DNA of 64,000 nucleotides from Ficedula albicollis (Eukaryota > Chordata > Aves > Passeriformes > Muscicapidae). The translations under genes and the position numbers were made by a program. The notes beneath the pieces are model-generated. The model made no database searches. It saw nothing but the letters and a program-made list of their open reading frames with translations, and was not told the origin of the DNA. The DNA is taken from assembly GCF_000247815.1 (NCBI RefSeq), contig NC_021684.1:13764558-13828557 (forward strand), written 5' to 3'. Of the stretch, positions 27,239 through 37,762 are shown piece after piece. How positions within the stretch are numbered: the first letter of the stretch is position 1; each line of letters opens with the position of its first letter.

Positions 27239-28542
27239 GTTCCTCATTGATAAAATATTTGCTTTCAGCTGCATGATACCTGAGGTACAATGTGACTTCT
27301 GCAGTTGAGGCTCTGTAAATAGCTTCATTTTAAATGTCCCCTCCTAGGGTATTGTATCTTCTTTTGGGTACCAATTTGACAAATATGTGCTTAGTGTAGA
27401 ATAGCATTTCTGAGAATCTAGGTAGAAATATATTTGCTGCTTTTTGACACTATAAAAAAAGTGTATCTTTTAAGAAATGCAACTTTTTTCCCAGGTGTTT
27501 CTGTTCAAGTCTGGTGTGGGACACAGTTGTTCAAACTGCTGTGCTTAAAAGAGTGGGGGGATTAATTAACAGAGGTGTGGGAGGATGTCTGCTTCCAAAA
27601 GTCTAAATGTAGCATGCAGTTAAATTTCTGTGGTTGTTTCTCACACTGCTGTAATAGGTCATAAAAGCTGCTGATCAATAGTACAAGCAGAAGATTAGCA
27701 GTTTTAGCTCTCTACACTTCCTTTAATTTGGTTGATGCAGTGTGCTGAAAATAGAAGGATGCAGGACAAGGGTGGTGGTGGAATGAATGACGGAAGGGGA
27801 AAGCAAGGTTTGGAGTATTTTTGTGAACTGAAAGCAACACCCAAGGCATATAAATCATCAGATTGGAACTTGCTGTATTTTTATAACCAAAGCAAAATCA
27901 CTTGATTACTGAGGATCCTTGGATTTGCCAAGACCAGTTCGTGTACCATTAAAAGAAATATTCACTGTTTGAAGAAAGTGTTTCATTGCACCAGATTGTA
28001 TAAAGGAATCATTATCCCATTGATGACACTTTCATCAAACACCAAGTATTCAAGTTCCTGCTTCGCGCCTCCTGATAGTGCTGCTAGAAATTTCTTCTTT
28101 TCAAGCAGTGTGTATGTATGTCAGAATTCAACTGAAAAGGTCACAATAATTAATGGAAAAGCAGTAATGTGAGGTCTGTCAAGAACGAGCTTTCTAGATT
28201 GCAGCACAGCTTGAGACAGCGTTGGATTGCCCTGCTGGAACGTTTTTCTGCAGGTGTGAAACTCACAGGTAGTTTAGGTTGTGGTGGTGCATTCTTCAGT
28301 GCACCTGTTCCACTGCTGCACTAATTTTGGCATGAATCTTTTAAATATGTATAGAATTCATCTAAAGACTATGGTGCCATGCAGATACAGCAGGCCAAAA
28401 AGCCCCCTTTGTCCAGATTGCTTTGTTGCCTCTTGAATGTTTCAGTTTGCAGCCTTAAAATAGCTTTCAAATATAGCTTTCTGAATGGAATACATAAATA
28501 AATGCACTCTTCCTTTCCCAGGAGAGGCAGGAAGGGTGTGTG
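27239..28542. other. unannotated non-coding DNA
   Basis: Unique AT-rich sequence with no supported exon, RNA gene or mobile element. Confidence 0.55.
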
Positions 28543-28657
28543 TGAGTTTAACTATTTCATAATTCTTTTTCAGATGAGTTACTGACACAAAACGGTACTT
28601 CCCCCCTGCCCTATGCAGGGGTTGAAAGAAACACTTCTTGGTGGAGCACGTGGTTGT
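28543..28657 (+). repeat. 115-bp sequence related to the core of the 31-kb foldback element
   Basis: The stretch from GAGTTTAACTATTTCATAATTC through TGGAGCACGTGGTTGT matches 30973-31087 at about nine of ten positions. The shared landmarks, in order, are GACACAAAAC, TACTTCCCCCCTGCCCTAT and AAAGAAACAC. The flanks of the two copies do not match. This suggests a dispersed repeat family or an old local duplication. I do not recognise it as CR1 or a known LTR. Confidence 0.8.
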
Positions 28658-30854
28658 ATCCTGAAGTGATTAAAGACTAAGTTCAAAACTCCTGTTTTCC
28701 CCCCAAGGAAGTAGAAGTTCAAATTGACACTGAAAGTTTGGCAAGTATAGAAATGCAGAAAGCCCTCAGGAAAGTTCTTCTATGTTATTAACCTGTTTCA
28801 GAATTGCAGTCGTGTCCTCAGCTCTGAGTCCATTCCTTCTGCAGCCTGGGAGGCAAATGTGCCAACCCTGCTGCTGGATGGCTTTTCTCTCATTGCATTT
28901 CCAATACTTAAATCCCTGGAAGTTAAATGGTTTTCACAACATGTGAATTTCTGCTGCTTAAAAATAAACTAAGCAAACATAAAACGTTTATTTCAGTTTT
29001 GCAGCCCTGATTTATCTGGTAACTTTCTCCTTTTTCCCTTTCTCCCTTCTTTCTGAAAGTTCCAGGTTTGTTACTACAGACAATTTAAATTCCTTTCCCT
29101 ACTAATAATCTCTCGCTTGCACATACAAGATAACAGCCATATATATGGTTTAGCTGGATTGCTAAATTGACAAAGCACCCGAATAAACAGCAGTGTGTTG
29201 CTAGAAGAATTAGCTGATGTTTAACCTTCTTTTTAATTTATTCAGGTTCTTTTGCTCTGCCTGGCTCTAGTGAAAGCAGCTCAGTTGCTTTAGATCTTTG
29301 GTGGCATGCAAACTGATTACACCAACCCAGCAAGATGAGTGCTGGGTGTAACCCAGAGAGCCTAGAGCCAGAACATTTGCAGGGTTTTTTCGGCAGCCAT
29401 CCAGGAGGAACCTGTTCAGTAATCTGTAAATGTGTAATCCTTTTAATGCGTCAACTTTGTTAGAACACATTAGTGTCAAATGTTAAGTGTAATATCTTAG
29501 TCTGTGAAGCATATTGCTGAAACAAAATTAAACTGGAAATATAATGTGCTGATGGTGAGAGGGGAAAAAACCTTGTGAAATCGTTTGGAGATGAATCTGG
29601 ATTAGCTTTGTTAGCTGCTCTCCATCACCCTCCAAATGGAAGTGGCATTACATTTCCAGGAGAGTGTTTGACCTTTAACCTTTGGGTGGCTGCAGGAGAC
29701 CCTGTCTGGTATGAACTAACTTTGTATTGCCATCCAAGTTACTGTATTGGGTTTTCTTGTTCATCTCTTAATTCATATTTGCAGTGTATTCTGATATATT
29801 ACCAGTAGAAATTTGACTACTTTATGGAGGCACTTTGTTGTTAAAGGCTTCACTTAAAGGCATGTCCTTTTCCAGCTGTTACACCTCTTTTGAACTGTGT
29901 CCTTTCAGCTTTGTGTGGTTTTTGGAAGTGAAAAAGAAATGTTCCTCTCGGTCTGCAGACCTTTCCTTCCTCTGTAATTTTAAACCCATTTCCTCCCCTT
30001 TTCTCCATGAACAATCCAAAGTGCAGAACTTTTTTTTATTCTGTTTTTATTTTTTTTTTTCCCCTTGGCTGCAGGGTGGGGATGGGAAAGCGGGTGATAA
30101 GCGTCAGCACAAGAGGTGCAGCCAGGGGCCAGAGCCAGCTGCGTCACCAGTGTCCTGTGCTGCTCCTGGGCTCAGCTCTCTCTGCCCCCTCCTTGATTTG
30201 CTGGGTGGTTGGTACCCAGCCTGTGTCTGGGCTGAGCCACCGACAGGTTTGTGCAGCTTGGGGATAGCTGTCCCCACCATGGCATCCTCCAAGCTGCTTG
30301 TGCCTCCCTGGTGAACTAGCCAGGCAGTAAACTGAGGAGGTGTTAGATGGACACAGAATCTTTAAAACCAGGAGGAATTAATATAAATCAAAGCTTGCTG
30401 GGGTTTAAGTAGCACATTGGATTGAGCCTCTTTAATGCTGCATCCCTCAGCTCTATATAGACACTGTAAATCTCCAACTTGCTTCAACTGCTTTATGCAA
30501 CTCCTGAAACATCCCAGCGTTTTCTCTTAAACTTATCAGCTTTGACATTAAGTGTTTCAAGTGGGTTTTGTTGAGCAGAGTGTAGCTTTTTTTGCGTGTT
30601 CTTCTTAAAGGTTACTTCTTGTTGGAATGAAATCGAAGGTTGGGAGTTCTTGGCAGATGTTATGATTAAATCTGACTGGTTGTAGGCTCCTTCCTCCCCC
30701 AGCTCCCAAATGCAACATTTGGGATGATGAAAAGCAGAATTCATAAGTGATTTTGGTAGCTCTAATTGTTCAGTGTTTGTGTGTGCACGAATAAACTCGT
30801 TTCCTGTGAGCAAAAGCTGCAAAAGTGATGCTGTTCTCTGCCTTGTAACTGTAT
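28658..30854. other. unannotated non-coding DNA
   Basis: Unique sequence. The 29095-29250 part is AT-rich with conserved-looking words (see findings). The 30060-30300 part is GC-richer and carries open frames up to 159 codons on the plus strand that show no protein-family features. Confidence 0.5.
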
Positions 30855-30858
30855 TTAA

Positions 30859-31242
30859 TATGTCCATAAGTTCCCTTCACTTGGGAGTGTCCTGGTAATT
30901 GTGAATGAATAGTTTAATACATGACTTAAGTAGGCTCAGCTGGAGAGAAATCACATAAAGGACTTGATGTGCGAGTTGAACTATTTTATAATTCTTTCTC
31001 AGATGGGTTATTGACACAAAACAGTACTTCCCCCCTGCCCTATACAGGAGTTCAAAGAAACACTCCTTGGTGGAACACAGTGGTTGTGTGTGTGTGTTTA
31101 ACTACAAGAATTATGGAATAGTGAAACTCATACACATCAAATCCTTTATGTGATTTCTCTCCAGCTGAGCCTACTTAAGTCATGTATTAAACTATTCATT
31201 CACAATTACCAGGACACTCCCACGTAAAAACTTATGGACATG
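30859..31242. mobile_element. 384-bp inverted-repeat (foldback / MITE-like) element flanked by TTAA
   Basis: The left arm (30859-30998) and right arm (31104-31242) are reverse complements. The core, 30883-30970 against 31134-31221, has a single mismatch in 88 bp. The spacer is about 105 bp and contains a sequence shared with 28543-28657. Both outer ends read ATGTCCATAAG inward, and TTAA lies just outside each (30855-30858 and 31243-31246). TTAA is the target duplicated by piggyBac-type transposons, but the ends lack the usual CCC start. Because TTAA is its own reverse complement, it could also simply be part of the inverted repeat. No transposase is present. A fold-back template switch is an alternative origin. 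Confidence 0.75.
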
Positions 31243-31246
31243 TTAA

Positions 31247-33132
31247 GTCTTGTCATTTCTATATATCTGCTGGATGAGTTTTATGCACTTAGACATTTCA
31301 GCTAGTTTTTGTTCTTTTTAAGTGCAGGAGGTAGATATTACTAGATCTCACCTTAGAAACATTTCTCCTTATTTCTCTTTATTCTCACAGTGAAATGGCC
31401 AGCTATCAGGCTAATGTTGACCTAGATGTCTAATATGTGCCTGTTTTGCCTCTGGCTCTTCAGCCTTCAATCTGTACAAACATGGTTAAAATGAGCTCTA
31501 TTGAAAGCCTGAGTAGTCCACCAACTGTTAATACATTTAATCATCTTTCATGTATTTATATGCATTCAAAGTGTGCAGGATATTGTGGAGATAAATATTT
31601 TTCTTCCCTAGCCTTAAATTAAATTGTAGGTTTTAGTAACAGTGGTATGTAATGAAAATTAAATCAATGCCCTTATGTTTGAGCCCTAGAAATAAACCTT
31701 ATCAATATACTTAAAAACAAGACTTCATGAAGTTTTGCTTGTGTGTATAAGGCTTATACATTCAGATCAGGTGAAAACTGGGTTCTTCTTCCAAGTCCAG
31801 AACTTTCAGATTCTCAGAATTGAGTTGGAGTCTGCATTAATAACATTTGAGCCTACATAGACTTAAAGGCCTCAAATACGTTGTGGTTTTTTTTGTTTTT
31901 TGTTTTTTTTTTTAGTTCTTGATCTTTTAAAACATATTTTCAAAGATAATTGTACTTCTTTCATATGATACAAAATCCTACCAGTGTCATTCATGTGAGT
32001 GCAGTGTTTTGAATGGTACAAGGTGATCACAGAAAATAGCAATGTGTTTTTTCCTTCATGAAGTCCCTGCCCTTCTCCTTGTGCTACACACTGGGAGGTG
32101 AGCAGGTGCCTCATCACATTTTTCATTGATTTGGTTTCATGTAGAACCAGCAAAGCTGTTTGCAGCCCCTGCAGGCAGTTCCTAATGCCAGCAGAGATTT
32201 CTAGGGTGAGCTCTGTGGAGAAGAAACCTTTAGCTATGTCCTATTAACAATACTCTACTCTTGCAGCAAAAGGAATTATTTGGGGCAGAAGTCCATTATT
32301 TCTGGACCAGTTTCATTTAAAGTTACTTGTTCACCTTTGAACTGCTGTTCATTGCCCAGTGGCTTTACAGAGGAGCAGCTAAGGCTTACTGCAACTTAAA
32401 AATCAATTAAAAAAAAAATCCTGCGTCTCTATTTGTGACCTCGAAGTGAAGAAGGCAGGCAGATGCCAGATTGATTCAATTTTCTTCTTGGATAAATATT
32501 GATACTGAAATATGTTTTACAAAGATCTGCTGGTGTTCCTAGAAATAATGTCTACCTACAATAGATTGTTAGTGCCCTGACCTAGCAGAAAAGTATTATT
32601 AACATATTATTTACATAGAAAAAGTTAGCTGGCTGGGTACAGCAGATTCCAGTGTTGTCTCTGCCTGGAGCACTGCAAAGGCTGCTAATGTGACTTCAGT
32701 TCTGCTACTGCCACAGCTCTGGGTCTGACAGTCCGAACTGAGCAGGATGTTTGCAGTTGTCACAATGACAGTAGACTCAACATTGCTTTGTCTTTTTTTA
32801 TACAGCTACAGTCTATATTTAGTGATCTTGCATCCTAGCTAGCAAGCAGTACTTTTTAAATGAAAAAAGGCAGAAAAAGCTCTGTTCAGCAGCTAGAGTA
32901 AGTGCTGGCCTCAGTGCTTTCCTGAGCTCTAGAGTGAGGCAGGTATAGCTGAGCAGGGGCAGGGCTGGTAATCCTTGTTTCAGCATTTGAAATAGCAAAC
33001 AAAAGCCCCTGAGTGATACAGCAGGCTTCCCAGCTGGGGTTGATCATACTGTCACTTTTCCTTCTCACTCAAGTATTTGTTTAGCGTCTAATTTCAATGG
33101 TTCTAGGAAAGTGGCATATTATTTTTAGTCAT
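31247..33132. other. unannotated non-coding DNA
   Basis: Unique AT-rich sequence with T-rich tracts near 31884-31914. No exon, RNA gene or mobile element that I can support. Confidence 0.55.
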
Positions 33133-33258
33133 TAAGTGTGAGGTGGAAACTAACATAAAGAGGAAATTTTATTGCCTTCTATGAACATAAGTGTGAGGTG
33201 GAAACTAACATAAAGAGGAGATTTTATTGCCTTCTATGAACACGCCTTCTATGAACAC
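33133..33258. repeat. 55-bp tandem duplication with an extra partial unit
   Basis: TAAGTGTGAGGTGGAAAC starts at 33133 and 33188 (period 55). The tail GCCTTCTATGAACAC is then repeated once more around 33244-33258. The copies differ at one internal base (GGAAATT versus GGAGATT). Confidence 0.9.
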
Positions 33259-36200
33259 AGAATTTGCTTTGTTTCTTCGTGCTGTGTTAAAGTCTGTAAA
33301 GAAGAGAATAGTCTCTGCTGATAGGCACGAATCTCCCCTGTGTTGCTGCACATGAAGCCTCCAAGGAAGCTGCCATTTTAGTGAGCCAAACCCATCTGGC
33401 TCTTGTTGGAAGTGTGGCCAGAACCTTCCTATGTTAATGCTTCAGTGGGTGCTGCTTGAAATGGCTCTGTTCTTCAGGATGCAAAGGATGTGCTTCTGGG
33501 AACATCTGGCTGACTGTTCAGAAGATGCCAGTGATCCAAGAGCTTGAATGAGATGTCCTTTTGGGTAAATCTGTGCTCATTATTACTTTAATATTAATAG
33601 AATGAGACAATGCATGAAATCCTGGCTCCAGCATCCTGGATGGCAGAATGCCCACTTGCTTTCTGTATGCCTGGGCTTTTTTCCTTCCATGTCTTGGTTG
33701 CCATGACTTCTTTTTATTCTGTCGATGCTGCAATGAGCTGTTCGAGGAAAGGAGGAGGCAAGCAAGCAAACTCCACGTAATTTAGGCTGTCACCCAGCAG
33801 TCACCCTGCATGGCAGCTGGGGAATGTGACACTCGAGTGTTCATGAACCTCGACGGTGAACTGGGGCCCAGAGACCTCTGCAGGAGTGTGCTCACACTGC
33901 TCATCCCCAGAGTTCTGTCATCCTCACTTCCCTCCTCCTCTGCCACTGCAAATTAGAAATTACTCTGCTCAAGTTAAAGTAGCTAAATCAATGTTAAGTG
34001 AGCAGAGATTTGAAATTGTACCTCTTGATTTAAAACTAGTAAAAATAACAAAGCCAAAGTGTGCTTTGGGGTTTTTTTAAACCAAATTTTTTGAAAAATA
34101 ACAGTTCTGGCATTTGCAACTGAGAATAGAAGTTTTCCTGTTAAACCTAACAACAGGCTTAACTTCACCTCCCTCAGATATCAAATACTGTCAAAACTGA
34201 AGGTCAGAGATCAGTGACATTTACAATAGAGAGTACATAGAGCCTGCATTAATGACAAAATATGCTCCATCCTTTTTTCTTGTTGTGGGCTCATGTGAGA
34301 AGTATTTGGCCACAATGAGAATTGCTGCAGTTCAAAGCTAAATAGTTTGAAGTGTTTGCCTTCATCTGTTGTGCTATTCGTTTAACACACTTTTGGCTAG
34401 GCTTGCTGGGCTTTCTACTATTGTGTGATTTTTGAAAGTTCTTATTGCTGCGAGTAAATGTAAGCTGTCTCAAAACAAAAATATGTAGCCTTTTGTTAAC
34501 TTCTAACCATTGAAAATAATGCAAGGTGCCAAGGTAATTTGACCTCTGATTTCCCTTAGAGCATAAATTTTGGAACCTGTACTTCTTGCTGCTTTGCTCT
34601 TTGGTATTTGCTCTTTTTTTTTCATTCGTGTGGCAAGTTTGCACATCTAAGCTTCTGCTCTTTGCTGTAAACTGTATTGAAATACCAGAACCAGCATTTT
34701 AAAAGTTCACAGGGATTCAGCAGTCTAAAGTGTGTGGAGCATGGTGGCAGTCACTCAATGGTAACATTTACTCTAATGATGCAGACAAATTGTGCTTGCT
34801 CTTCTCTCTGTATATACATTTATATTTCTTCCCTGCTGTGCACAATTTTAGCGCCTGATTTATCGGCCTCAATTACAGTGGTAGAGCTTGATCCCTTTTC
34901 CTGCATCACTTCTGTATGCAGCCAGATGGGTGCATTGGCTGCCATGTTTTTTAAAAACCAAAAACACTCAGCAGCCCATCTGGAATCTCGGTTGGCGTTG
35001 GCCAAAGCCAGCACCGAGCAGAGATTCCAGAGAAGTGCCAGCAGCAACACATTTCTCACTTCTGAAAAAAAAGGTGTCATTTTCTTTCAGTTCTTGAGCT
35101 GCTGCTTAAGCTGGAATCAAAAGCTGTGTCAGGTCCAAAAATACAAACGCATTGCAATGTTAATAGAGATGCTTTCTGAAAAATTCAGGGACTGCTCTAC
35201 AAATGTGCTGCAAATCCTGCAGCTTTTGAAGAGGCTGTGGTTTTGCTGCACTGAAATCTGGATTGCAGAATGTGCAGGGATTTGCACTGAGCTCTGTCTA
35301 GTGAGTGCTTGTAGCACTGAGAATGAACTTGGGTAGCTCCCAATATTCCACATGGAATATATGAGCACAGCTGGGGATCTGCTTACAACTTTGGGTGGCT
35401 TACCCAAAGTGAAAATGATTAAAAGTGAGGGGGAGTATGCTTGACAAGTCTGACCATTTAGCTGTAGAAGCAGTTGTTCAGTATGGAGCTGGAAATCTCC
35501 TTCTGCTTCCCAAGTTACTGACAGCATATGCACAGATTTTTAAGGTGACATAACAAGCATGGGAAGTAAGAATGCAGCAGAAAACCAAACAAAATATCCC
35601 CCCTCCAATATCTTGCATGTGGAGTAGATATCATGTTTATCTTGGACTCTGCCTGTGTGATAGGAAGAACAAAAAGCATGCCTTAACTTATAAATTATTT
35701 CTTAAAAATACTGTTTGATTATAGTTAATTTCTGCAAAAAGACATGTAGCAAGAGTGGGAAGCACTCCAGGACCTAGTTTCGAATTTCTTTCTGCATGTT
35801 TTGCTCTTATTTTTAATGTGCAATAAAATGGGAAGCTTTATTTTGTAGATCTGTGGAGAAAAATTGACCCACCAGAAAAGGAGCTCTGCCTGGCAAGAGA
35901 GGGAAGGCAAGGAAATTCTCTTCCATCCAAAGTACAATTATTGCAGTTGTGCTTTTGCATCTCAACAGACTACTTCAACATGATTTTGGAGAGAAAGAGA
36001 TGATGGAGAAATATAGATCAGTAAATAGCTGTATTAAGAATTCTGGTTCCTGAGTGCAGTTCTATCTTTAAACAAACAAAAAAAACTAAACCCAAAAGCC
36101 AAATAAGTATGAAGATTTTGTTTCCTTCTTAAACTTGAGCCTTAATTCTAAGTTGTTCCAGCTTTGTATCCAGTTTTTCAACAAGGAGTGTAAATCTGTG

Positions 36201-36887
36201 AGTATGTATTCTTTGGGTACATTGCAAACCCCTACTATCATGTGCATGGGATTTTTAAATTGTTTCCATTTTCATCCATGATGAAGTATTCAGAGACTGG
36301 GTGCTAACACAAGAGCCATAATCAAGTTAGATTTATTTACATGCAAGTGCCAGGATATAAGATTCAAGTTAATTCATACTGTTTTGCTGCATCAATTTCT
36401 TTCTATCCTCTTTATGAAGCAAGAGTATTTTTGTTTTAGACTGGAAATTTACTTCTGTCTTTCAGATGTAGAGAATAGATGGAACCAGAGACAAGCACTG
36501 CTTCGTGCAGATGGAACACTACAGAAACAGTGCTGTATACCTCTGGTTTTGTTAATGATTTTGATTTTTGGAGCAATGGCTTTTGCTATGTCCACTCTGA
36601 ATTTTCCCTTGGCTGTCCTCTTACACACTTCTCAGTGGAAATGTTTGATCTGAGTGCAATGGTAAACGCTTTACAAGCGCTGTGTGACCTGGTGCTGTAG
36701 GTTACACGGCTGTGTTTGGTGAGATGAGCTGGGGAAGCCCTGCTCTGCCATGGGACTCTTTGGCCTCATTCTGGCCAGCACTGGGCGTCCATGGCAGGTC
36801 AAGAACAGCCTCCCCTGAGTGCTTTCTTGCCTCTCATTTTTCTTCTCATGTCTCTGTGCAAAGAGGGCACAACACTGATCAAGGTGA
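33259..36887. other. unannotated non-coding DNA
   Basis: Unique sequence. The longest open frame is 219 codons (34677-35336, plus strand). It lacks any family motif and its codon usage looks like random intronic sequence, so I do not call it a gene. Part of it (34840-35060) retains CpGs and looks conserved. Confidence 0.5.
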
Positions 36888-37063
36888 TGCTCCCGCTGAA
36901 GGGGGGCACTGGTTAAAGGTAGAGAGCTCAGTTTTTGTGTGGAAAGGAGGTTTTGCATGGGAAGTTTAGGTGCTGTGCTCCCGCTGAAGGGGGGCACTGG
37001 TTAAAGGTGGAGAGCTCAGTTTTTGTGTGGAAAGGAGGCTTTGCATGGGAAGTTTAGGTGCTG
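36888..37063. repeat. 88-bp tandem duplication
   Basis: TGCTCCCGCTGAAGGGG starts at 36888 and 36976. The copies differ at two visible positions (AAGGTAGAG versus AAGGTGGAG, and GGAGGTTTTG versus GGAGGCTTTG). Confidence 0.92.
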
Positions 37064-37531
37064 CGGCCAGAGCTGGCTCTGGCTGTCCTCAGTCCCTGCT
37101 GTAGGAAGTGCTCCACTTCAGGCTGATGTGAGGTGTGACAACTGAACAGTTCTGGTGTCCTGTGATCTGTGAAATAGGCTGGGCTCATGGGTCAATTTGT
37201 AGCACAAGTGGTTGCTGCCTGGTTATTGCAAACAAAGTTAAGCTTGGAAGATTTGGGCTGAACTTTTGACACCTGTCTGGCTTGCTACCAAAGGATACCA
37301 CTGACATTAGATGGTTCCTTGGCCACAAAATGCTTTATTGTTGTTGTCAACGCTGTAGTTTAAAACAGTACTATAAAATGCTGTTATATTTATGTGTAGC
37401 AGTCCAATATTTATTTATAGTTGAGGTACTCTGTTTTATTTAATGTTCTTTATAGTCTGTCCATTTAGAGTGGTATTTGTAAAATACCATATATTTGTAG
37501 AATGTATTTATAGAAACTTTTTTATTGTCTA
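37064..37531. other. unannotated non-coding DNA
   Basis: Unique AT-rich sequence. No feature beyond several TATTTAT words. Confidence 0.5.
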
Positions 37532-37762
37532 TTATGGCATGGCAGTAGCCTGATTAAGTTCCTTGGCCCTTCTAATTTTCTCTCTGCATAACCTCTTGAT
37601 ATCCTTGCATACATCCTGAGTTGCCTGCCCCAACTTCCAAAGGTCAAAAGCTTTCCTTTTTACCCTGGATTCCAGCCAGAGCTCTCTCTTCAGCCAGGTC
37701 GGTGGTCTTCCCTGCTGACTTGCCTTTTGGCATTTGAGAACTGGCTGGAGCTGCAGGCACAC
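37532..37762 (-). mobile_element. CR1 LINE ORF2 fragment (linker between endonuclease and reverse transcriptase)
   Basis: The minus strand keeps an open frame of about 76 codons with words characteristic of the avian CR1 ORF2 protein. In order these are PTWLKRELWLE, KAFDLWKLGQATQD and CREKIRRAKELNQATA. In the intact LINE protein this region lies between the endonuclease and reverse-transcriptase domains. The match stops at both ends without the neighbouring domains, so this is a truncated, dead copy. The first codon of the frame is not a true start. It is strong evidence for a bird or close relative as host. Confidence 0.85.

Noticed and set aside
28061..28070. E2F-like site TTCGCGCC
   Set aside because: A single short word; no promoter features nearby.
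29835..30314. 159-codon open frame, plus strand, across a GC-richer patch
   Set aside because: GC-rich patches have fewer stops on both strands; no motif seen.
34677..35336. 219-codon open frame, plus strand
   Set aside because: No domain, signal or repeat I can recognise; composition is like the surrounding non-coding DNA; a frame of this size can occur by chance in a window of this length.
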